Shown here in pieces: positions 58,202 through 64,000 of a DNA stretch of 64,000 nucleotides. Every line of letters begins with the position of its first letter. The first letter of the stretch is position 1. The stretch spans positions 115,688-179,687 of the forward strand of contig NZ_JTAN02000015.1 of NCBI RefSeq assembly GCF_000949135.2, written 5' to 3'. Below the pieces are notes generated by a model. That model ran no database searches. It saw only the letters and a list, made by a program, of their open reading frames with translations, and was not told the origin of the DNA. Both the position numbers and the translations under genes were made by a program. The stretch comes from Burkholderia sp. USMB20. GTDB taxonomy: Bacteria; Pseudomonadota; Gammaproteobacteria; Burkholderiales; Burkholderiaceae.

Positions 58202-58227
58202 GCTGCCCCTTATTTCTAAGGGGCAGC
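58202..58227. terminator. Strong hairpin upstream of the hicB remnant
   Basis: GCTGCCCCTTA-TTTC-TAAGGGGCAGC is a perfect 11-bp stem with a 4-base loop, followed by TTATTCGC. It could terminate the short-ORF transcript. Confidence 0.55.
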
Positions 58228-58237
58228 TTATTCGCGC

Positions 58238-58383
58238 ATATTTCCTATAGCAACCCATAAGGACGATGGCACTGTCTACGGCGTGACTGTTCCCGATGTC
58301 CGGAGCGTTCACTCCTGGGGTGAGACCATGGACGAGACCATCGAAAACACTAGGACTGCAGACCCACGGCCCACTCATCTATA
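58238..58383 (+). pseudogene. Truncated HicB antitoxin gene
   Basis: The plus frame reads IFPIATHKDDGTVYGVTVPD then VRSVHSWGETMDETIENT, the N-terminal fold of HicB antitoxins (consensus: hydrophobic start, HKDDGxxYGVTVPD, GxTxxEAxxN). After ENT (about 58349) it loses similarity and runs to a stop at 58383 through antisense recombinase sequence. There is no ATG at the expected start (ATA instead) and no hicA upstream. The fragment ends where the recombinase remnant ends, so one deletion probably removed both 3' ends. Confidence 0.72.
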
Positions 58384-58801
58384 GCGAGACGGTACACGGC
58401 GGATATGGCATCTAGCTCCCGGATCACTGTTCTGGGCACAACCTCTCCGATACGATGATCCCGCCATTCGACCAAATGCGGCTTGTCCGGCTTCGCGGCT
58501 GGGACGGCGCATAGCTTCTTCGTTGCGGATGAAGCGGCGGCATATCCCTCGCTCCCATTCGACATTCCGGCGGCCGGCAAAGGTGCCTTGATGTACCGCG
58601 CAAAGAGGTCTCCCACAGTGAGCGTAGGGGAGGCTTCTCGCGGACCTTACGGGGCTGCTTGGGAGCTGGCTTGATTGCCTCTTGTTCGGCCGCCCACTGC
58701 TCCGCAGCCTCCCTCGTATCGAAAGTTTGGGAGCGGATCGGCTGGCCTTGGACCCGTATTTTGGCCTGCCATTTGTACCCACGTTGAACGATAGATGCCA
58801 T
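58350..58801 (-). pseudogene. Truncated tyrosine recombinase (integrase)
   Basis: It starts at ATG 58801 (MASIVQRGYKWQAKIRVQG), the arm-binding N-terminus of phage-type integrases. PIRSQTFDTREAAEQWAAEQ follows, then a frame change near 58610 continues it as MGDLFARYIK. Later VEWRDHRIGEVVPRTVIREL and ISAVYRLAIDEWAVGLQS match the core-binding domain. The sequence ends at 58350; the catalytic domain with its Arg-His-Arg-Tyr residues is absent. It lies 41 bases from the right repeat, the normal position for the integrase of such an element. Confidence 0.85.
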
Positions 58802-58842
58802 TCTGATCTCCAGAAAATTGCGGAAATCAGATTGGGTCTGGC

Positions 58843-58967
58843 TGTCGCACGACCGCGAATTCGTGAGCGGGCTGGCGAACCGGATCATCGAAGTGCGCAC
58901 GGACGGCACGCTGTTCGACTTCGGCGGGAATTACGAGGAGTTCCTGACGAGTCAGGGGCAGGAGTAA
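58843..58967 (+). repeat. Right copy of 125-bp direct repeat (attR-like)
   Basis: A 3' fragment of ybiT ([20 protein letters not shown] to the stop), identical to 54153-54277. It is followed by the native-looking ybiT terminator, so it is probably the original end of the host gene, displaced by the insertion. Confidence 0.95.
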
Positions 58968-59002
58968 TTGCCCGGGCGGCCATGCCCCACCTGATGTACT
59001 GG

Positions 59003-59035
59003 AAGCCCGCCAGGCGCAAGCCTGGCGGGCTTTTT
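59003..59035 (+). terminator. Native ybiT terminator displaced by the island
   Basis: AAGCCCGCCAGG and CCTGGCGGGCTT around a short loop, followed by T5. It lies 36 bases after the right copy of the ybiT stop codon. Confidence 0.9.
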
Positions 59036-59218
59036 CGTATCCGGGCAGATGTTCGCCGTTACCGGATCGGCACGACGGGCCATTGAAGGGAAAATGTCAG
59101 GTCGAGTGCGGCACCTTCGATGACGATTCGACGCGCCGGCGCCGTTTCCGGCCGGCAGCCGCCGCGACCGCAACAGGCGCATCACCTCGCGCACCGTCCG
59201 CCGCCCGGTGCCGCCGCG

Positions 59219-59584
59219 TCAATCCGCGAGCCGCTTGTCGGCAAGCGCCTTGCAGCAGTCTTCGTACACCCATTGCACGAGTTTCGCCCGGTAATCGAGA
59301 TCGTCGGTATCGACGATTTCCTCGACCGCGTCGCGCGCCCACGACGCGTCGACGAAGTCGGCGTGCCGCTTGGCGATGTCCTGCGCCAGCGCGGCCAGCT
59401 TCGCGATCGCGAGCCAGTCGGCCTGCCGGTGATGGCGGTCGAGCCAGCGGTGCGCGGCCTGCACCTGGAACGATGCGTCCGGCCAGGTTTCGTTCAGGTA
59501 AAACGCGCCGAGATTGCCGCAGGTGAGCCAGCACAGCAGCTCCAGGCGATCTTGCGAGCCGAGGATATGGGATGCGTCGGTCAT
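59219..59584 (-). CDS. Hypothetical protein
   Basis: A 121-residue, helix-rich, cytosolic-looking protein from the ATG at 59584 (MTDASHILGSQDRLELL). An upstream in-frame start would add four residues (MSAA). Two cysteines lie in LLCWLTCGNLG and two in YEDCCKALAD. It has many Trp residues (AHRWLDRHHRQADWL). I do not recognise the family. Composition fits the core genome. Confidence 0.7.
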   Translation of the reverse strand: MTDASHILGSQDRLELLCWLTCGNLGAFYLNETWPDASFQVQAAHRWLDRHHRQADWLAIAKLAALAQDIAKRHADFVDASWARDAVEEIVDTDDLDYRAKLVQWVYEDCCKALADKRLAD

Positions 59585-59852
59585 GGCAGCGCTCACGAAG
59601 GCATCGATTCCGGGTGGCGCGGCCTGCAGCGGCCGGCGCCGATACTAAAAACATAGCACGATGCGGGCCACGTCGTGCGGCCTCGTGGCATGCCGGCGTG
59701 GCGCGGATGCCGCAGCCGCGGGCGTCCGGTATCCGGCACCCGCTCGCCGGCGCCCGTGCGGACCGTTCGGCGGCGCTCGCGGTCTGGTCCGGCGTCATCG
59801 CCGGGCGGCGCCACACTCGTTAGAATGGCCGTTTTCCGGGAGACAGGAAGCG

Positions 59853-61289
59853 ATGAAAATCTACAACCAGTTCTACATCGACGGTGCATGGCGCAAGCCG
59901 GCCGGAACGGGCACGATCGACGTGATCGACTCGGGCACCGAGGCCGTGATCGGCCGGATTCCGGAGGGCACGGCCTCGGACGCGCAGGACGCGATCCGCG
60001 CGGCGCGCGCGGCGTTCGACGCGTGGGCCGCGACGCCGGCCGCGACGCGCGCGGGCTACCTGCGCAAGATCGTCGAGCGTCTGCAGGCGCGCAGCGAGGA
60101 ACTCGCGCAGTCGATCACCGGCGAAGTCGGGATGCCGATCAAGCTGTCGCGTGCGATCCAGGTCGGCGGCCCGATCTACAACTGGAAGGCGTACGCGAAA
60201 CTCGCCGAATCGTTCGAATTCGAGGCGACGGTCGGCAACTCGCTGGTGGTGCGCGAGCCGGTCGGCGTCGTCGCGGCGATCACGCCGTGGAACTACCCGC
60301 TCAACCAGGTCACGCTGAAGGTCGCGCCGGCGCTCGCGGCCGGCTGCACGGTCGTCCTGAAGCCATCCGAAGTCGCGCCGCTCAACGCGTTCATGCTCGC
60401 GGAGGCGATTCACGAAGCGGGCCTGCCGCCGGGCGTGTTCAACCTCGTATGCGGTTACGGCCCGGTCGTCGGCGAGGTGCTGGCGACCGATCCGGACGTC
60501 GACATGGTGTCGTTCACGGGTTCGACGCGCGCCGGCAAGCGCGTGGCCGAACTCGCGGCCGCGGGCGTGAAGCGCGTCGCGCTCGAACTGGGCGGCAAGT
60601 CGGCGTCGGTGATTCTCGACGATGCCGATTTCGCGACGGCGGTGAAGGGCACGGTCAACGCGTGCTACCTGAACGCGGGCCAGACCTGTTCGGCGCACAC
60701 GCGGATGCTGGTGCCGGAAGCGCGCTACGACGAGGCGCGCGCGCTCGCGAAGGCGGCGGCCGAAGCGTATGTCGCGGGCGACCCGCGCCAGGAAACGACG
60801 CGCCTCGGCGCACTCGCATCGGCCGCGCAGCAGCAGCGCGTGCAGGCCTACATCCAGCGCGGGATCGACGACGGCGCGGAACTCGTGACGGGCGGCACGG
60901 GCCTGCCGGAAGGGCTCGCGAAGGGCTTCTTCGTGAAGCCGACGGTGTTCGGCCGCGTCGATCCGAAATCGACGATCGCGCAGGAAGAAATCTTCGGGCC
61001 GGTGCTGTCGATCATCGCGTATCGCGACGAAGACGAAGCCGTGCGCATCGCGAACGATTCGCCTTATGGGCTCGGCGGCGCGGTGTGGGCGGGCAGCGAC
61101 GAACGCGCGATGCGCGTCGCGCGCCGCATCCGCACGGGGCAGGTCGACATCAACGGCGGCACGTGGAACAGCGCCGCGCCGTTCGGCGGCTACAAGCAGT
61201 CGGGGCACGGCCGCGAGAACGGTGTGTACGGGCTCGAAGAGTATCTCGAATACAAGTCGATGCAGCTCAAGCCGGCGAATCCGGCCTGA
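59853..61289 (+). CDS. NAD(P)+-dependent aldehyde dehydrogenase
   Basis: A 478-residue ALDH. The catalytic Cys279 is in [10 protein letters not shown] and the general base Glu245 in [10 protein letters not shown]. The cofactor elements [10 protein letters not shown] and [13 protein letters not shown] are normal, and it ends with [15 protein letters not shown]. The N-terminus ([16 protein letters not shown]) fixes the start at 59853. The substrate cannot be deduced. Confidence 0.95.
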   Translation: MKIYNQFYIDGAWRKPAGTGTIDVIDSGTEAVIGRIPEGTASDAQDAIRAARAAFDAWAATPAATRAGYLRKIVERLQARSEELAQSITGEVGMPIKLSRAIQVGGPIYNWKAYAKLAESFEFEATVGNSLVVREPVGVVAAITPWNYPLNQVTLKVAPALAAGCTVVLKPSEVAPLNAFMLAEAIHEAGLPPGVFNLVCGYGPVVGEVLATDPDVDMVSFTGSTRAGKRVAELAAAGVKRVALELGGKSASVILDDADFATAVKGTVNACYLNAGQTCSAHTRMLVPEARYDEARALAKAAAEAYVAGDPRQETTRLGALASAAQQQRVQAYIQRGIDDGAELVTGGTGLPEGLAKGFFVKPTVFGRVDPKSTIAQEEIFGPVLSIIAYRDEDEAVRIANDSPYGLGGAVWAGSDERAMRVARRIRTGQVDINGGTWNSAAPFGGYKQSGHGRENGVYGLEEYLEYKSMQLKPANPA

Positions 61290-61311
61290 GCGTCTCACCG
61301 CGCCTGACCCG

Positions 61312-61339
61312 AAACGGCACGCTCGCGTGCCGTTTTTTT
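61312..61339 (+). terminator. Intrinsic terminator after the aldehyde dehydrogenase
   Basis: AAACGGCACGC-TC-GCGTGCCGTTT with a run of seven Ts. Very good match to a rho-independent terminator. Confidence 0.93.
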
Positions 61340-61417
61340 ATTGACGGCCGTCAAGATGCGCGTCGGTGGATCGTCGATCATCGCGTTTCCGATTTCCGAT
61401 GTTTCGACGAGGTTCAG

Positions 61418-62608
61418 ATGACCGCACGCACTTCCTTCCCGCCGCTCACGATTCGCGGCCGCGCGTTGCTGCCCGTGGTGCAGGGCGGCATGGGCGTCGG
61501 CATCTCCGCGCACCGCCTCGCGGGCAGCGTCGCGCGCGAAGGCGCGCTCGGCACGATCGCGAGCATCGACCTGCGTCACCACCACGCGGACCTGCTCGCG
61601 CGCTGTCGCGCGAATCCCGACCGCGCGACGCTCGAGGCCGCGAACCTCGACGCGCTCGCGCGCGAGATTCGCCTCGCGAAGACCTACGGCGAAGGCCGCG
61701 GGATGATCGCGGTCAACGTGATGAAGGCGGTGCGCGCGCATGCGGACTACGTGCGCGTCGCGTGCGACGAAGGCGCGGACGCGATCGTGATGGGCGCGGG
61801 CCTGCCGCTCGATCTGCCCGATCTCACGCAGGGACGCGACATCGCGCTGATCCCGATCCTGTCGGATAGCCGCGGGATCGCGCTGGTGCTGAAGAAGTGG
61901 ATGAAGAAGGGGCGCTTGCCGGATGCAATCGTGATCGAGCATCCCGCGCATGCGGGCGGCCACCTCGGGGTCACGCAGATCGACGACATGCACGATGCGC
62001 GCTTCGATTTCGCGCGCGTGCTCGACGAGGCCGCGCAGGTGATGGCGTCGCTCGGCCTGGCGCGCGACACGATCCCGCTGATCGTCGCGGGCGGGATCAA
62101 CAGTCACGACTCGGTGCGTGCGGCGCTCGCGGCCGGCGCGAACGGCGTGCAGGTCGGAACGCCGTTCGCGGTGACGGAGGAAGGTGACGCGCATCCGAAC
62201 TTCAAGCGCGTACTGGCCGACGCGCTGCCCGACGACATCGTCGAATTCGTCAGCGTGACGGGGCTGCCGGCGCGCGCGGTGAAGACACCGTGGCTCGATC
62301 GTTACCTGCGCAACGAAACGCGCATTCGCGACAAGCTCGGCGCGTTCAGGCAGCGCTGCCCGACCGCGCTCGAGTGCCTGAGCGTCTGCGGGCTGCGCGA
62401 CGGCATCGAAAAGTTCGGCCATTTCTGCATCGACACGCGGCTCGCGGCCGCGTTGCGAGGCGACGTCGCGAACGGCCTGTTCTTCCGCGGCCGCGAAGCG
62501 CTGCCGTTCGGCAACGCGATCCGCAGCGTGCGCGATCTGCTCGACCTGCTGCTGACGGGCCGTGCCGCGGCGACTGCGACAAACCGTCCGAGGTTTACGC
62601 TGGCTTGA
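61418..62608 (+). CDS. Nitronate-monooxygenase-like flavoprotein
   Basis: A TIM-barrel FMN enzyme of 396 residues (2-nitropropane dioxygenase family). Conserved segments are VVQGGMGVGISAHRLA, EGADAIVMGAGLPLDLP, VIEHPAHAGGHLG with the family His, and PLIVAGGINS then GANGVQVGTPFAVTEE. The C-terminal extension with CPTALECLSVCGLRDG (three cysteines) is long for the family. It may oxidise nitronates such as propionate 3-nitronate, but the family also includes enoyl reductases. Confidence 0.85.
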   Translation: MTARTSFPPLTIRGRALLPVVQGGMGVGISAHRLAGSVAREGALGTIASIDLRHHHADLLARCRANPDRATLEAANLDALAREIRLAKTYGEGRGMIAVNVMKAVRAHADYVRVACDEGADAIVMGAGLPLDLPDLTQGRDIALIPILSDSRGIALVLKKWMKKGRLPDAIVIEHPAHAGGHLGVTQIDDMHDARFDFARVLDEAAQVMASLGLARDTIPLIVAGGINSHDSVRAALAAGANGVQVGTPFAVTEEGDAHPNFKRVLADALPDDIVEFVSVTGLPARAVKTPWLDRYLRNETRIRDKLGAFRQRCPTALECLSVCGLRDGIEKFGHFCIDTRLAAALRGDVANGLFFRGREALPFGNAIRSVRDLLDLLLTGRAAATATNRPRFTLA

Positions 62609-62649
62609 CGGATATCAAAACGACGAAAAGACCCTACGAGGAAAATGGA

Positions 62650-63315
62650 ATGCATTCTTCAGGGGTCTTTACCATGCATAAAACGATTCGAACATGTGTC
62701 ACCGCTGCCGCCGTCGCGGCGAGTCTGGTCACGATGCCCACGCTGTCGCACGCGGCGTCGCCGGGCGACGGGATCAACCAGGGTGACGTACTGGTCCGCC
62801 TGCGCGCGATCAGCATCCAGCCGAACGAGCGCGCGAGCGACACGCTCGGCGCGATCAATACCGGCGTGAACAACGCGATCGTGCCGGAGCTCGACTTCAC
62901 CTACATGATCCGCGACTACCTCGGCGTGGAGCTGATCCTCGGCACGTCGCGGCACCAGATGACGTCGAGCCTCGGCAATCTCGGCGGCGTGGGCGTGCTG
63001 CCGCCGACGCTGCTGCTGCAGTACCACTTCAACCATGCCGGCAAGGTGCGTCCGTACGTCGGCGCGGGCCTGAACTACACGTACTTCTACAACAACGGGC
63101 TCAACGTCGGCGGGGAAGGCGTGTCGATCAACAAGAGCAGCTTCGGTCCGGCGCTGCAGTTCGGCGTCGACGTGCAGTTGACGAAGAAGGTGTTCATGAA
63201 CGTCGACGTGAAGAAGATCTGGATGAGCACCGATGCGACGCTCGGCGACAAGGGCATCGGCACGCTGCACATCGATCCGCTGATCGTCGGCGTGGGCGTC
63301 GGGATGAAGTTCTAA
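62650..63315 (+). CDS. OmpW-family outer-membrane protein
   Basis: A 221-residue eight-stranded beta-barrel protein with signal peptide (CVTAAAVAASLVTMPTLSHA). OmpW features are NQGDVLVRLRAISIQPNE, LDFTYMIRDYLGVEL, LPPTLLLQYHFN, and YVGAGLNYTYFYNNG, ending VGVGVGMKF with a terminal Phe. I take ATG 62650, six bases after GAGGAAA, over ATG 62674 (MHKTIRTC), which is the other likely start. It forms a small hydrophobic-molecule channel. Confidence 0.93.
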   Translation: MHSSGVFTMHKTIRTCVTAAAVAASLVTMPTLSHAASPGDGINQGDVLVRLRAISIQPNERASDTLGAINTGVNNAIVPELDFTYMIRDYLGVELILGTSRHQMTSSLGNLGGVGVLPPTLLLQYHFNHAGKVRPYVGAGLNYTYFYNNGLNVGGEGVSINKSSFGPALQFGVDVQLTKKVFMNVDVKKIWMSTDATLGDKGIGTLHIDPLIVGVGVGMKF

Positions 63316-63346
63316 CGGTTCGCGGACAAGAACAGAGTTGGGGTTG

Positions 63347-63379
63347 GCGGCATGGCAGTCGGCATGCCGCTCTTTTTTT
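63347..63379 (+). terminator. Intrinsic terminator after the OmpW gene
   Basis: GCGGCATG-GCAGTCGG-CATGCCGC and then TCTTTTTTT. It is only 12 bases from the convergent DUF1289 stop. Confidence 0.88.
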
Positions 63380-63390
63380 GTGCGGCCGGT

Positions 63391-63594
63391 TTACAGCTTG
63401 TCGTACTGGAAGCGCATCGCGGTGCCTTCGCGCGTAATGCGCTCCCACACCGCCCGCTTCTCGTCGTCGCTCAGGAACACCCAGTTCGACACTTCGCCGG
63501 CCGTGCGGCCGCAGCCCTTGCAGACTTCGTCGAAGAGGGTCGAGCACACGCCGATGCAGGGGCTGTCGGGCAGGTCGTGGAGATTGGAGGCCAT
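63391..63594 (-). CDS. DUF1289 small cysteine-rich protein
   Basis: A 67-residue protein with the DUF1289 pattern: DSPCIGVCSTLFDEVCKGCG, i.e. four cysteines (C-x3-C...C-x2-C), then RTAGEVSNWVFLSDDEKRAV. The Cys set suggests a metal or iron-sulphur site. Function unknown. It is convergent with the OmpW gene. Confidence 0.88.
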   Translation of the reverse strand: MASNLHDLPDSPCIGVCSTLFDEVCKGCGRTAGEVSNWVFLSDDEKRAVWERITREGTAMRFQYDKL

Positions 63595-64000
63595 CGGGAG
63601 GGTTCGCGCAGTGAAATCGTCAGGGCGTCATTTTAATGCATCGGGACGGGGCGGCCGGCGGACGCCGCTAGCGTGCCGTACGGTCGCGTTGCCGTGACGG
63701 TGCGGCCGGTCGGCCGAACGGTTGGACGATCGCCGGATCGCCGTCGGCGACGGCTGGCCCGCCGTGCCGGACAGGGCCGGGCACGGCGCGCGGCGCGTGG
63801 CGCACCGTGTCGCGATTTCCCCGGTGAAACGGCCGCATGCAGCGCGCGTCGCGCGGGCCGCTTGTGCGGCATGCGGGACGCGGTTTCGCCACCGCTTTCT
63901 TTTGGTTCATCGCAGGAAACCGTGGAGGGTTTGAGAGCGATTGCGTAACCTGACGCCTGACTTTAAGGACGTCAGGAGAGGCAATTGCTCGATCGCAAGG
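63595..64000. other. End of window without a supported gene
   Basis: GC-rich sequence with only unsupported Arg-rich frames. Near the end, CCTGACG (63949-63955) and CGTCAGG (63970-63976) form a short hairpin. Nothing else recognised. Confidence 0.5.

Larger units (their letters stand above)
54153..58967. mobile_element. 4.7-kb island integrated in the 3' end of ybiT
   Basis: The block between the two 125-bp copies is 4690 bases from repeat to repeat. It contains a PIN-like nuclease gene, a HEPN-like gene, a broken SRAP gene, hairpin-rich sequence with a short ORF, a truncated hicB and a truncated tyrosine recombinase. The nuclease gene is visibly AT-richer than the flanks. The recombinase remnant next to the right repeat and the regenerated 3' end of ybiT are the classic layout of an integrated element. 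Its own mobility is lost. Confidence 0.9.

Noticed and set aside
57840-58230. Retron-like or CRISPR-like origin for the hairpin-rich segment
   Set aside because: No reverse transcriptase gene, no cas genes and no regularly spaced repeats in the window.
59675-62608. A 977-codon plus frame covering the aldehyde dehydrogenase and the flavoprotein
   Set aside because: The first part is out of frame with the real dehydrogenase and Arg-rich; only the part from 61418 is a gene.
63633-63910. Minus-strand frames of about 80 codons near the right edge
   Set aside because: Arg/Pro/His-rich shadow-type composition with no ribosome site or motif.

Overview
The window is high-GC beta-proteobacterial chromosome and reads as Burkholderia, most likely the B. 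cepacia complex. The basis is gene order (ndk-rlmN-rodZ-ispG-hisS-yfgM-bamB-der-hfq-hflX-hflK-hflC-hisZ-purA), the PHB cluster phaC-phaA-phaB-phaR followed by rimO, and strong GC-ending codon bias. The species call is inference from protein resemblance; no search was run.

Layout. 1-17 kb is a dense, mostly plus-strand housekeeping run: the end of a YccA/BI-1 gene, ndk, 23S rRNA methylation (rlmN), a RodZ-like cell-shape protein, isoprenoid synthesis (ispG), hisS, outer-membrane assembly (yfgM, bamB), GTPases der and hflX, hfq, the FtsH-modulating pair hflK/hflC, hisZ, purA and a phosphoribosyltransferase. 17-28 kb holds kup, tex, a coiled-coil exported protein, a YdcH-like protein, a DinG-type helicase, bamD, rluD and pgeF, with two very symmetrical bidirectional terminators between convergent genes. 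28-32 kb is the polyhydroxybutyrate locus; its thiolase gene phaA has lost about 300 codons in frame. 33-39.4 kb, between the pha locus and rimO, is an accessory block: an M16 peptidase pair, an exported protein, a broken ISAs1-type transposase, an SDR oxidoreductase and an AhpD-like protein. 39.4-54.3 kb returns to core genes: rimO, a KdgK-like kinase, a cystathionine beta-lyase-like enzyme, serB, a LysR/alcohol-dehydrogenase divergent pair with a clear operator-like dyad, fetAB, an AsmA-family protein and the ABC-F gene ybiT.

54.15-58.97 kb is the most interesting part: a small island bounded by a perfect 125-bp direct repeat of the 3' end of ybiT. It separates ybiT from its apparent native terminator. 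It carries a PIN-like nuclease (intact), a HEPN-like protein with an R-x4-H motif (intact), a SRAP/YedK-type gene broken by frameshifts, an unannotated 26-codon hydrophobic ORF behind a promoter-like sequence and a structured leader, a truncated hicB antitoxin and a truncated tyrosine recombinase. PIN and HEPN folds are both typical of RNA-cleaving defence or toxin systems, so this is the best candidate for an undescribed system. 59-64 kb is core sequence again: a small hypothetical, an aldehyde dehydrogenase, a nitronate-monooxygenase-like flavoenzyme, an OmpW-family protein and a DUF1289 protein.

Several genes show frame changes in GC-rich low-complexity stretches (rodZ linker, hflK tail). 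These could be sequencing indels, and the raw reads should be checked before biological meaning is read into them.
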